Below are positions 54,725-63,637 of a stretch of DNA of 64,000 nucleotides, piece after piece. A program made the translations under genes and the position numbers. Under the pieces are notes generated by a model. The model did no database searches. It was not told the origin of the DNA and worked only from the letters and a program-made list of their open reading frames with translations. Each line of letters begins with the position of its first letter. The first letter of the stretch is position 1. Origin of the DNA: Massilia kyonggiensis (GTDB lineage Bacteria; Pseudomonadota; Gammaproteobacteria; Burkholderiales; Burkholderiaceae_D); NCBI RefSeq assembly GCF_024756235.1, contig NZ_JANUGY010000001.1, forward strand, positions 496,001 to 560,000, given 5' to 3'.

Positions 54725-54757
54725 AAGTTGATAGATTACGACTTTATACATCAACTT
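54725..54757. promoter_or_regulatory. Inverted repeat in LysR/PACE divergent promoter
   Basis: AAGTTGAT (54725-54732) and ATCAACTT (54750-54757) are perfect 8-bp arms separated by 17 bp. Similar AT-rich dyads are bound by LysR regulators that control a divergent neighbour. Its location 13 bp from the LysR start suggests autoregulation as well. Confidence 0.65.
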
Positions 54758-54800
54758 AGCCGACATATCCTCGCCTCATCGAGATTCAGGAAGCAGAACC

Positions 54801-55220
54801 ATGCAAGGCATCCAACGCAAGATCGTCTACGTCGCACTGTACGAAGCCATCGCCATCGCGAGCACGACGGCCGGACTGGCCGGCCTCGCGGACCACGACG
54901 CGGGCGCCGCCGGCATCGCCGCCGTCCTCGCGTCGGCGACGGCCGTCGTCTGGAACCTCGTCTACAACACGCTGTTCGAGGCCTGGGAAGCGCGCCAGGC
55001 CAGGCGCGGCCGGAGCCTGCTGCGGCGCGTCGTCCACGCCATCGGCTTCGAGGGCGGCCTCGTGCTCGCCATCGTCCCGATGTTCGCGTGGGCGCTGCAA
55101 ACGTCCCTCGTCGACGCCTTCCTGCTCGACATCGGCCTCGTCGTGTTCTTCGTCCTCTACAGCTTCGCGTTCAACTGGGCGTTCGATCTCGTGTTCGGAT
55201 TGCCGAAGGCAGCGGCCTGA
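54801..55220 (+). CDS. PACE-family efflux transporter (AceI-like)
   Basis: A 139-residue inner-membrane protein made of two bacterial transmembrane-pair repeats (four helices). The N-terminus MQGIQRKIVYVALYEAIAI carries Glu15, the residue shown in AceI to be needed for proton-coupled export, and the FNWAFDLVFG segment in helix 4 is typical of the family. It likely exports chlorhexidine-like biocides or natural diamines. It is controlled by the divergent LysR gene. Length fits AceI (about 144). Confidence 0.9.
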   Translation: MQGIQRKIVYVALYEAIAIASTTAGLAGLADHDAGAAGIAAVLASATAVVWNLVYNTLFEAWEARQARRGRSLLRRVVHAIGFEGGLVLAIVPMFAWALQTSLVDAFLLDIGLVVFFVLYSFAFNWAFDLVFGLPKAAA

Positions 55221-55321
55221 ATCCGGCTCGCCCCAGCCGTCTCCCGGCTTGCCACATTCCGCTCGCCCGCGCGCACCCGCCGGCGTAGCGTGACGAGCAT
55301 TCGATCCAGCCGGGAGACACG

Positions 55322-57112
55322 ATGAAACGACGATTCCTTCTCAAGGCGGCGGCGACGCTGCCGTTCGCACTCGCAGGCATGGCGACGGCCGCACCGCTGC
55401 GCCGGCGCGTGCGGCCGGGCGATCCGCTCTGGCCGTCCGCCGCCGCGTGGGACGAGCTGAAACGCGGCGTGGGCGGCCGGCTCGTGAAGCTCGACGCGCC
55501 GTTCGCCGGCTGTGCCGCCGGTGCCGATGCGCCTTCCTGCGCCGCAGCGTTGGCGCGGTTGAAAAACGGCTTCGACATGGGCGACCAGCCGAACTTCACG
55601 CACACGAGCGGCTGGCTGGACGCGTGGTCGTCGCAGCCCAGCGCCTACGCGGTGGCGGCGCGCACGACGGCGGATGTCGTCGCCGCCGTGAACTTCGCGC
55701 GCACCCACGACCTGCGCCTCGTCGTGAAAGGTGGCGGCCACAGTTACCAGGGCACGTCCGACGCGCCGGATTCGCTGCTCGTCTGGACCCGCCACATGAA
55801 CGACGTGCGCCTGGAACCTGCCTTCGTCGCACGGAACTGCGGCGCCGCGCCGCAGCCGGCCGTCACGGTGGGCGCGGGCGCCATGTGGATCGACGCATAC
55901 GATGCCGTGACGACACGCGCCGGCCGCTACGTCCAGGGCGGCGGCTGCACGAGCGTCGGCGTGGCGGGGCTCGTGCAGAGCGGCGGCTTCGGCAGCTTTT
56001 CCAAGCGCTACGGCACGGCGGCGGCCGGCCTGCTGGAGGCGGAAGTGGTGACGGCCGACGGCCAGGTCCGCATCGCCAACGCGTGCACGAACGCCGACCT
56101 GTTCTGGGCGCTGAAAGGCGGCGGTGGCGGCAGCGTGGGCATCGTCACCCGGCTCACCTTGCGCACGCGCGCGCTGCCGGCCATGTTCGGCGCCGTCTTC
56201 TGCAAGGTGCGCGCGGCAGACGATAACGCATTCCGCGCACTGGTCGGCAAGCTGGTCGAGTTTTATGCGAAGGACCTGTTCAATCCGCATTGGGGCGAGC
56301 AGATCGGCATCCATGGCGACAACACCGTGGACGTCTCGATGGTCTTCCAGGATCTCGACGAGGCTGCTGCCTTCCGCACGTGGGCGCCGCTGCTCGACTG
56401 GCTGCGCGGGCAGCCCGGCTACACGTTCGAGAAGCCGTTCCAGGTGCTCGCCCTGCCCGCCCGGCACATGTGGGATGCGGCGTTCTTCCGCGAGCACGCG
56501 CCCGGCTTCATGGTCGCCGATCCGCGTCCGGGCGCGCCCGCGCATCACGTGATCTGGAAAGGCGACACCGAGCAGGAAGGCTGGTTCATCCACGGCTACC
56601 AATCCGCGTGGCTGCCGGCCGGACTGCTCGATCCGAAACGCCAGGCCGGCCTCGCCGCCGCACTGTTCCGCGCCAGCCGCCACTGGAGCGTCGGTCTGCA
56701 CTTCAACAAGGGACTGGCCGGCGCGCCGCAGGCAGACATCGACGCGGCACGCGACACCGCGACCAACCCCGCCGTGCTCGACGCGTTCGCGCTGGCGATC
56801 ATCGCGGGCGGCGACGGGCCGCGCTTCCCCGGCATGCCCGGCGGTGCCGTCGATGCGGTCCGCGGGCGTGCCCGCGCGCAGGCGATCGGCCGGGCGATGG
56901 ACGCGCTGCTGGCGGTGGCGCCCAAGGCCGGTGCGTACGTCTCCGAAAGCGATTACTTCCAGGCCGACTGGCAGGATGCCTTCTGGGGCGCCAACTATCC
57001 GCGGCTCGCGCAGGTCAAGCGCAAGTACGATCCGGACGGCCTGTTCTTCGTGCGCCACGGCGTGGGCAGCGAAGGATGGAGCGACGACGGGTTTACGCGT
57101 CTGGCGGGATAG
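55322..57112 (+). CDS. Exported FAD-linked oxidase (berberine bridge enzyme-like)
   Basis: A 596-residue flavoprotein with a twin-arginine-like N-terminus (MKRRFLLKAAATLPFALAGMATA). The FAD-binding PCMH domain has VVKGGGHSYQG, whose His can bind FAD covalently, and GGGCTSVGVAGLVQSGGFG, whose Cys corresponds to the second covalent anchor of bicovalent oxidases. A BBE domain ends the protein (ANYPRLAQVKRKYDPDGLFFVRHGVGS). It would oxidise an alcohol, sugar or alkaloid-like substrate with O2. ATG 55322 follows GGGAGACACG. It overlaps the zinc-ribbon gene tail-to-tail by 20 bp. Confidence 0.88.
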   Translation: MKRRFLLKAAATLPFALAGMATAAPLRRRVRPGDPLWPSAAAWDELKRGVGGRLVKLDAPFAGCAAGADAPSCAAALARLKNGFDMGDQPNFTHTSGWLDAWSSQPSAYAVAARTTADVVAAVNFARTHDLRLVVKGGGHSYQGTSDAPDSLLVWTRHMNDVRLEPAFVARNCGAAPQPAVTVGAGAMWIDAYDAVTTRAGRYVQGGGCTSVGVAGLVQSGGFGSFSKRYGTAAAGLLEAEVVTADGQVRIANACTNADLFWALKGGGGGSVGIVTRLTLRTRALPAMFGAVFCKVRAADDNAFRALVGKLVEFYAKDLFNPHWGEQIGIHGDNTVDVSMVFQDLDEAAAFRTWAPLLDWLRGQPGYTFEKPFQVLALPARHMWDAAFFREHAPGFMVADPRPGAPAHHVIWKGDTEQEGWFIHGYQSAWLPAGLLDPKRQAGLAAALFRASRHWSVGLHFNKGLAGAPQADIDAARDTATNPAVLDAFALAIIAGGDGPRFPGMPGGAVDAVRGRARAQAIGRAMDALLAVAPKAGAYVSESDYFQADWQDAFWGANYPRLAQVKRKYDPDGLFFVRHGVGSEGWSDDGFTRLAG

Positions 57113-57926
57113 CCAGCGGATGCTCGGCGCGCGCGGCGTCGATGCGCGCCTTGAGCGCGCGCGTGTTGTCGTCCTCGCCCCAGCGCTTCGTGAACGCCTG
57201 CAGGCGTGAACGCGCCCGCTCGACGCTGCCGGAGGCCAGCGCGGATTCGATCGGGCCGCGCGCCTCCGCCCACGCGCTCGCGCGCTGGCGCTTGCGCGTG
57301 CACGCGCTGGACGCCTCGTTCAGTCCGCGCTGCAGCCGCTCCAGTTGCTGCGGCGTGGCGCGGCTGCTCCGTAGCGCGATCAATTCGTCCTGCGCCTGCT
57401 TGCCCTGGCAGGCCTGGGCCAGCGCGATGGCGCCGTCGATGCGCTTGTCGATCTTCTTCGCCGACGGCTTGGTCCACAGCCACACGCCCCACAGCACGGC
57501 CAGCGCGACGATCCACCAGCGCAGGCGGATCGGCTGACGGCCTGCCGGTTTCGGTGGAGGCGGCGGCGCCGGGTGCGGCGACCACGGAATGCCGCGGCCC
57601 CGCTCCGGCGGCGGCGCCGTGCTGGCCTCGACCGGGCGGCCGCTGCGGCCGAAAGCTGTCGCGGAAGGTGTCGGTTTCGGCGGCGGCGGTGCCTCCCGCA
57701 CGGTATCGGGCGCATCCGACCAGCCCGACAATCCGGCCACGGCCTCCGCGCCGGCCGTCGCGGCAGCGGCAGCGGCGGCATCGCGGCGTGCACGATGGTC
57801 GTCCTGCGGCGGCGGCGACGCGCCCGCCTGCTGGGCCGTCCCGCAATACGGACAATACTGCACGCGGCGCGGCATGCCGCGCGCGCAGGCGGTGTTGATG
57901 CAGCGGTAGATTGCTTCGTCCTGCAC
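57093..57926 (-). CDS. Zinc-ribbon membrane protein of the tubulin-like cluster
   Basis: A 277-residue protein I do not recognise. The N-terminus has a zinc-ribbon pattern (Cys9, Cys14, Cys25, Cys28 in YRCINTAC...YCPYCG). A Pro/Ala-rich disordered linker follows (about 35-130), then one membrane helix (about 139-158, WWIVALAVLWGVWLW), and a charged helical C-domain with TPR-like character (AFTKRWGEDDNTRALKARID). Start GTG 57926 has AAGGA upstream. The gap to the tubulin-like gene stop is 9 bp, so it is the last gene of that operon. It may anchor or regulate the GTPase at the membrane. Confidence 0.75.
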   Translation of the reverse strand: MQDEAIYRCINTACARGMPRRVQYCPYCGTAQQAGASPPPQDDHRARRDAAAAAAATAGAEAVAGLSGWSDAPDTVREAPPPPKPTPSATAFGRSGRPVEASTAPPPERGRGIPWSPHPAPPPPPKPAGRQPIRLRWWIVALAVLWGVWLWTKPSAKKIDKRIDGAIALAQACQGKQAQDELIALRSSRATPQQLERLQRGLNEASSACTRKRQRASAWAEARGPIESALASGSVERARSRLQAFTKRWGEDDNTRALKARIDAARAEHPLAIPPDA

Positions 57927-57935
57927 GGTGCGTCC

Positions 57936-60900
57936 TTATTCCGGGTCCGGGATGCCGTCGTCGTCCGGATCGGGAATCGCGGCACCAAGGGCCGCCATCA
58001 GTTCCGGGATGTCGCCGACCGTCTTCCACTTGTCCGCGCGCGGATTCCACTGCATGTTCCAGATGCGCGTGCCCGTGTCGATCTCGCCGCGCGTGAGCTG
58101 CTGCACGACTTCGTCCAGCGCGAACGGTCCGCGCTGCGTGCCGCCGACGAACAGCTTGTAGCGCGCGGGGATCGGCGTCGCGCCGACGACGTACGCGGCC
58201 GGTCCAAGGCTCGGTGCCGGCACCGCGTCCGGTGCACCGGGTGTCGGTGCGACGACGGTGGGTGCAGCCGGTGCGTACTGCGCCGATGGCATGACTGGTG
58301 CGGCAGCCCGGCGTTCCAGCGCCTGCGCGGCGCGCGCGTCGGCCGACAGGAACTCGGGCCGGATCACGCGCTTGTCGGTGGGCCGCTCGACTTCCCACGC
58401 GTACGCGTCCGACGCGGAATCCGGCACGGTCTCCGTCCATGTGTCGAGCTGCGCGAGCGCCGCTTCCACCTGCGCCGGCGACAGCGCCGGATCGATGCCG
58501 ACAGCGCGCCGCATCCACTGGTCGTACAAACGCCGCGCCGTGATGTACGGCAGCGACGGCGACGGCAGCTGCGCGCCCGTCTCGTCCACTTCCAGCTTCG
58601 GTTCGTACACGCGCAGTTGATAATGGCGCATCAGCGCGGCCAGCAGCGCCAGCTGGTGCGGGCCCATCGCGGCCAGGCGCTGGCGCGTCGCCGCGATCAC
58701 CTGCTCGCGGTAGTAAGGCGGCAAGCCGTTGGAGCGGATCGCATACTCGTTGCCGATCTGGAGCCATTCGCCCGAGCCCTGCTCGACCTCGAACAGGTAT
58801 TGCCCGCGCGGCTGGAACGCGGCCTCGCGGTCGCCCGCATCCTGCTTGCGGCGCAGGACGCCCAGCGCGACCGCAGCCAGGAAGAATTCATAGTCGTCGG
58901 CCAGCCGATTCAGCTCGTCCATCGACGGCGAGATCGGATGGCGGAAGCGCGTCGAATCGAAATGCAGGTGCGTCGGGATCTTCGGGTTCTCGATCTGGTA
59001 GCTGGCGCGCCACGTGCTCAAGCCGCGCAGCACCGTCATCGGGTAGCCGGACAGCTCGATGTAGCACACGGCCCGTCCCGGCACGCCCGTGTTCACGACG
59101 GACACGAGGTCGCCGTGAAAGAAGCCGGTGGGCACGGCGGCGCGGATCTCCGGCTCCAGCCTGCGCCACGCGGCCGGATCGCCCACGCCGATGAAGCACT
59201 TGAACTGGTCGGCGCTGGGCGTGAACTCGGCCGAGAAGCGCGCATTGATCCACGGCATGGCACTCTTGATCCACTCCGAGAAGATGCGGTGCCGTTCCTG
59301 CGGCGACATCGCGCCCAGGCGCTCGACAAGCGGATCGGGCAGCTCGGCCACGGCCTGCTCGCCCGACAGCTGCAGCTGCGCGCGCCGGAACAGTTTCAGT
59401 AAAAGGTCGGAACGCAACCGCTCGTCGCCCAGTTGCGGGAACAGGCGTGCGGAGCCGCCGAATTCCAGCAGCACTTCTTCGCTCCACGCGCTCACGTCGC
59501 CCGTCAGCCGGACGGGCTCCGGCAGCACGTCGCTCGCCAGCTTGATGTAGGTGGCGTGTTCCTGGCGCGCGTCCGCACGGAGCTGGCCGATGCGCTGGTC
59601 GACGGCCGCCAGCATCGCGCCCACGTTGCGCCGCCCTTCCTGGAATTCGCCGGCCACGCCGCTCCAGCGCACCTGGCCGTGTTCGTCCGGCGCCTGCGGC
59701 TCGCCGAGCCAGGACGACAGGCTTTGCATCACCTCGATGGATTGCCCCGCCGCGACCGCGAGCAGGTGGAAGCGCAGGTAGTCGGCAATGTCGCGCTTCA
59801 GGTGGTTCATGATCTCGCGCGCCTGCGCATCCTTGCCGAACAGCCGGCCCGCGGCCTGCGTCAAGTGATTCAGCGATTCCTCGACCTGGCGCGTGCGCAG
59901 CGCGTCGCGCACGTCGCGGTAGCGCTTGCCGTTGCGCTGGACGTTGGCCAGGTCGCGCTGCGCGAGCCGTGCCTTGACCTGCTCCAGCAGCGACAACACG
60001 AATTCCAGGCCGCCCTGCTTGCGGTCGTCCAGCAGCATATACAGCCGGCCGCGCACGTTCAGGCGCAGTTGCGCGAGCAGCTCGCCCGTATGCCGCTTGA
60101 TGCGGTCCTCGCTCGTCTCGGCCGTGGCGCCGGCCTCGCGGATGGCGTCGCGCTCCAGGTTCGGCAACAGCTCGACCACCTTCTCGCGCCACAACTTCAG
60201 GTCGTACGACGCCATGATGCGGTCCATCTCCAGCTGCACCTTGCTCTCGACGCGCTCCAGCAGCGAGCGCTGGTCCTTGTCCAGCAGGAGCATGTCCGTC
60301 AGCGCGTATTCCGGGAACGGCGTGACGTCGACGGTGCCCTTTTTGAAATCGGGGAATTCCGTGAACGGGTGCTCGGCCATGCCCATCTGCTCGCGCATGA
60401 ATGCGTCGCGCTCCTGGTCGGTGGCGCGTCGCGCGGCTGTGCCATCGGCCGCGACGAGGCCGAAGAACGCCTTCACCATCAGCGCCGCCAGTTCGTAGGC
60501 GCGGATGTCTTCGCGCAGGCTTTGCTGCGTGTCGAGCACGGCCTGGCCGAACGCGGAATACACCTTCGAGTACGACAGGCGCATGTCGCCGAAGCGCTGC
60601 TCCGGCACGCGCGGATTGTATGGCCCGAGCTTGTGCTGCTGCTGGTTGACGGCGACGGAGCGCTTGCGGTTGGCGAAATCGGCCGACGCGAAATCCTCGA
60701 ACAGCGTGTCTGCCACCATCTGGTACACGTCCTTGACGTCCTGCGTCGCCTTGTTCGCGAGGTTCGCGGTGTCGACGAAATAGACGTCGTCGAACGGCGT
60801 GCCGCGGCCGACGATGCTGTCCGGCTCCATCCACTGCACGCGCGCATTCATGTCGCGCATGCCCGTTTCCAGCTCCATCATGGTGGCGTACGCATTCGCC

Positions 60901-61661
60901 TCCGTGCGCTCCTTGTTCGCCTTCGCGTAGCCGGACGGCAGGAACATCACGAGGTCGACCTGGCTGTCCGACACTTCCTGACGCGCGACGGCCTTCGCGA
61001 TCCAGCCCAGGTCGATGGCGCTGCCCGCCCCCGTGCCGCCCGCGTTCGACGCGATGACGACGATGCGGAATTTCGACGTGTCGACCTGCAGGCCGAGGCG
61101 CTGGTAATTCTCCTTGCGCTCGATGCCCGCGTTACTGCTCAGGAAATTCAGCGCGCCCTTGATGCGGCCACGCAGCTTAGGGTATTTGTCGAACAGGTAC
61201 AAGCGCGCGAGCGCGCGGATCTGGCCCGCGCCCTTGGACGGATCGATGCCCAGCGAGCGCAGTTTCTTCGGGCGCAGCGGCATCCAGTTTTCGATCAGCG
61301 GAAAGCGCGCGAGGCTGTCGTCGGACTCGTGGTACTGCGGCAGGTCGAGCGGTTCGACGAGGCGTTCTTCGTCGGACAGTTTGACCAGCTCGAACCACGG
61401 GTCCGTGCGCTGCGACTTGCCTTCGTCGATGACGGCGTTCGCATCGAGGTCGAAGTGGAGGAAGCGTGCGACGGGGAAGTCGGCGATGGATTCGACGCGG
61501 GTCGGATGCCGGCGGTTCCACACGGCCGCGAGGATGCGGCGGCGGATGCGCATCATGACTTCCATGCCGGTGCCGCCGGCGCCGATGAACAGCGTCGGTC
61601 GCAGGTCGACTTTGAGCTCCGCTTTATTGCCGAGCGATGCGGGATCGGGAAAATCTGCCAT
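57936..61661 (-). CDS. Large tubulin-like protein with C-terminal GYF_2-like domain
   Basis: A 1241-residue protein of the bacterial tubulin-like (Tubulin_2/FtsZ-like) group. The nucleotide-binding motifs are LFIGAGGTGMEVM (24-36) and a tubulin signature loop NAGGTGAGSAID (206-217), with DVYFVDTANLANKATQ further on. A long helical middle (about 450-1000) has no recognised domain. Residues about 1165-1225 match a GYF_2 fold (YKLFVGGTQRGPFALDEVVQQL), and the last residues are acidic (DPDDDGIPDPE), calcium-loop-like. Known FtsZ-like relatives are proposed to remodel membranes; whether this one polymerises is not known. ATG 61661 is 18 bp after the three-helix membrane gene. Confidence 0.82.
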   Translation of the reverse strand: MADFPDPASLGNKAELKVDLRPTLFIGAGGTGMEVMMRIRRRILAAVWNRRHPTRVESIADFPVARFLHFDLDANAVIDEGKSQRTDPWFELVKLSDEERLVEPLDLPQYHESDDSLARFPLIENWMPLRPKKLRSLGIDPSKGAGQIRALARLYLFDKYPKLRGRIKGALNFLSSNAGIERKENYQRLGLQVDTSKFRIVVIASNAGGTGAGSAIDLGWIAKAVARQEVSDSQVDLVMFLPSGYAKANKERTEANAYATMMELETGMRDMNARVQWMEPDSIVGRGTPFDDVYFVDTANLANKATQDVKDVYQMVADTLFEDFASADFANRKRSVAVNQQQHKLGPYNPRVPEQRFGDMRLSYSKVYSAFGQAVLDTQQSLREDIRAYELAALMVKAFFGLVAADGTAARRATDQERDAFMREQMGMAEHPFTEFPDFKKGTVDVTPFPEYALTDMLLLDKDQRSLLERVESKVQLEMDRIMASYDLKLWREKVVELLPNLERDAIREAGATAETSEDRIKRHTGELLAQLRLNVRGRLYMLLDDRKQGGLEFVLSLLEQVKARLAQRDLANVQRNGKRYRDVRDALRTRQVEESLNHLTQAAGRLFGKDAQAREIMNHLKRDIADYLRFHLLAVAAGQSIEVMQSLSSWLGEPQAPDEHGQVRWSGVAGEFQEGRRNVGAMLAAVDQRIGQLRADARQEHATYIKLASDVLPEPVRLTGDVSAWSEEVLLEFGGSARLFPQLGDERLRSDLLLKLFRRAQLQLSGEQAVAELPDPLVERLGAMSPQERHRIFSEWIKSAMPWINARFSAEFTPSADQFKCFIGVGDPAAWRRLEPEIRAAVPTGFFHGDLVSVVNTGVPGRAVCYIELSGYPMTVLRGLSTWRASYQIENPKIPTHLHFDSTRFRHPISPSMDELNRLADDYEFFLAAVALGVLRRKQDAGDREAAFQPRGQYLFEVEQGSGEWLQIGNEYAIRSNGLPPYYREQVIAATRQRLAAMGPHQLALLAALMRHYQLRVYEPKLEVDETGAQLPSPSLPYITARRLYDQWMRRAVGIDPALSPAQVEAALAQLDTWTETVPDSASDAYAWEVERPTDKRVIRPEFLSADARAAQALERRAAAPVMPSAQYAPAAPTVVAPTPGAPDAVPAPSLGPAAYVVGATPIPARYKLFVGGTQRGPFALDEVVQQLTRGEIDTGTRIWNMQWNPRADKWKTVGDIPELMAALGAAIPDPDDDGIPDPE

Positions 61662-61679
61662 GGTGTTCTCTGTAAAAGG

Positions 61680-62174
61680 TCAGCGGCGGCCGACGAAGAA
61701 GGCCGCGACCAGCGTGATGACGCCGACGACGACCAGCGGTCCGGTGATGGCGGGCGTCAGGTATTTGCTCGCGTTGACGATGGCCAGCACGACGGCGGCC
61801 GACAGGAAGCCCATGCCGACGAACAGCAGCCAGCCCGCGCTCCCGGCCGACGACGGCGCCACGCGCTTGACGACGAGATGGTGCACGTAGGCGTTCCGCA
61901 CGAAGAAGTAAATCACCAGCAGCACGACGAACGCGACGGCGCCGATGGCCATGTCGCGCCCGGCCGTGTCGCGCAGCGGCGCCGCGCTCGTGTTGGTGGC
62001 GCCGCCGGGTGCGATCTCGACGGGCTGCGTCGCGGTGTCGGGCGTCGTCTTCGGCAGGCTGTCCTGCGGCGTGGTCGCCGCCTGGCCGGGCAGTTTGAAG
62101 CCCGGGTCGGTACCGGCGGTGTCGGGGGCGGGCTTGGTCTGGTCGTTCTGCATGGTGGGTTCCCGTGGGTTCAT
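61680..62174 (-). CDS. Three-helix membrane protein of the tubulin-like cluster
   Basis: A 164-residue protein with a disordered, Thr/Pro/Ala-rich N-terminal half (about 1-70), then three hydrophobic helices (about 76-92 AIGAVAFVVLLVIYFFV, 113-131, 140-160) and a short C-terminal VGRR. No family recognised. The ATG overlaps the stop of the VWA-like gene (ATGA). An in-frame second ATG is seven codons later. It lies between a secreted VWA-like protein and the tubulin-like GTPase, so it may provide the membrane base of a complex. Confidence 0.75.
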   Translation of the reverse strand: MNPREPTMQNDQTKPAPDTAGTDPGFKLPGQAATTPQDSLPKTTPDTATQPVEIAPGGATNTSAAPLRDTAGRDMAIGAVAFVVLLVIYFFVRNAYVHHLVVKRVAPSSAGSAGWLLFVGMGFLSAAVVLAIVNASKYLTPAITGPLVVVGVITLVAAFFVGRR

Positions 62175-63637
62175 CGGCCGAGCCGGACCTGCGCGCCTTC
62201 GCGCAGGTCCAGCAACTGGTGGCCGAACAAGGTCGTCTTCAGGCGGGCCACTTCATTGCCCGCCTTGTCGTAGATCGGTTGCGTGGCGCCCGCCCGCGTG
62301 TGCACGGTGCGCAATTCGTCTTCCACGACGAGCTGCACCCGGCGCGGCCGGCCGTACGCGTAAGCGGCGCCCGCGCCGGCCGCCAGCAGCGCGAGACCGC
62401 CGCCCAGGAGCAGCACGAGCGGACCCGAGCCGTAGTGCACGTGCACCTCGACGGGCAGCACGGCCGTCGAGGCCTGGATGTCGGCCGGCGGCGTGAAGAT
62501 GTCCGGCAGCGGATCGCCCGGGAACAGCGCCGCCATGCGCTCGCGAAACGCCTGCGACAGTTCCAGCCGCTGGCCCTGCAGGTGCAGCTCGATGCGGCCC
62601 GGCAGCACGTACGCGGAGCCGGCCGATTTCAGGGCCGCCATCGACCATTTACCCGGCAGCTGCGCGACGGGCAGCTGCACGGTCGATGCGAGCGGTTCCG
62701 CGCGGCCCGGCGCCAGCCGCGTGACGGTATTCGTCTTCAACGCGATCGGACGGTTCTCGCCGCCGAGCATGGAGCGCGCCGAGATCGTCGCGCCCGCGAT
62801 CGTGTACGGATACATCGTGTTCTGCAGCTGCCACTGGATCGTCGCGCTGGGCGTGCGCGCGTCGGGCGACACGTCCGCGCGCAGGCGGCCCGCCGCATCC
62901 ATCGAGAACTCGACGCCGGGCGCGTTCTCGACCTTGCGCGGGACAAGGCGCACCGTGTCGCGGTCGAGCGGTTTCAGGCGCGCGGGCGGTTCCGTGATCA
63001 CGCGCTGCACGCGGGCCAGCATCGCGTCGAGGGCGCGCCCCCCCTCCGGCCCGACGGCGAACACGTACACCATCAGGCCGTTCGCGTGGTAGTGCTGGCC
63101 CTGCACGGGCATCCGCAGCGGGAATGCGAGCGCCTTCGTGATCGCGGCGCCCTTGTGGATCAGCGCATAGAACTCGCGGTTGCGCTGCGCGGTCGCCTGG
63201 TCGTTGTTCGGGCTGTTGCGGTTGTTCGTCACGAGCCAGACGAGGCCCGCCTTCCCGCCCAGCACCTTGTTCACCGTCGTCTCGACGGCTTCGCCCAGGT
63301 CGGTGTCGGCCAGCGCCGTGCCGCCCGGTTTGCGCGCGGTGTTCAGCCCCGCCAGCGCGGCCTGCACGTGCGCGGGAGTCTCTTTCGTCACCTGCTCGGA
63401 CAGCAGCGCCCGCGGCGACGGCGCACCGGGCAGCGACTGGTTGAATGCGGCCAGCACGAGCGCGTCGCCCGGCTGCGCGACATTGCCCGCGAGCGCCGCC
63501 ACCAGCGGCTTGAACTGCGAGTGCGGGTCCGTGTAGAACGGCTCCATCCAGCCGGAGTTCTGGACGAGCACCACCTGCGGCACGGCCCATGCAGGCGCAA
63601 TGCCGCACAGCGCGAGGAAAAGGACGAAGGCCCTCAC
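62171..63637 (-). CDS. VWA-like exported membrane protein of the tubulin-like cluster
   Basis: A 488-residue protein. The start is GTG 63637, which overlaps the upstream stop by 4 bp (GTGA) and gives the signal peptide VRAFVLFLALCGIAPAWA. Residues about 20-200 resemble a von Willebrand A fold (VVLVQNSGWMEPF, GGTALADTDLGEAV, LVWLVTNNRNS), but the MIDAS Asp of DxSxS is replaced by Gln (QNSGW). A beta-rich region follows, then a membrane helix near 424-446 (LVLLLGGGLALLAAGAGAAYAYG) and a cytosolic tail of about 55 residues. It probably presents a periplasmic sensing or binding domain to the cytosolic tubulin-like partner. Confidence 0.78.
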   Translation of the reverse strand: MRAFVLFLALCGIAPAWAVPQVVLVQNSGWMEPFYTDPHSQFKPLVAALAGNVAQPGDALVLAAFNQSLPGAPSPRALLSEQVTKETPAHVQAALAGLNTARKPGGTALADTDLGEAVETTVNKVLGGKAGLVWLVTNNRNSPNNDQATAQRNREFYALIHKGAAITKALAFPLRMPVQGQHYHANGLMVYVFAVGPEGGRALDAMLARVQRVITEPPARLKPLDRDTVRLVPRKVENAPGVEFSMDAAGRLRADVSPDARTPSATIQWQLQNTMYPYTIAGATISARSMLGGENRPIALKTNTVTRLAPGRAEPLASTVQLPVAQLPGKWSMAALKSAGSAYVLPGRIELHLQGQRLELSQAFRERMAALFPGDPLPDIFTPPADIQASTAVLPVEVHVHYGSGPLVLLLGGGLALLAAGAGAAYAYGRPRRVQLVVEDELRTVHTRAGATQPIYDKAGNEVARLKTTLFGHQLLDLREGAQVRLGR

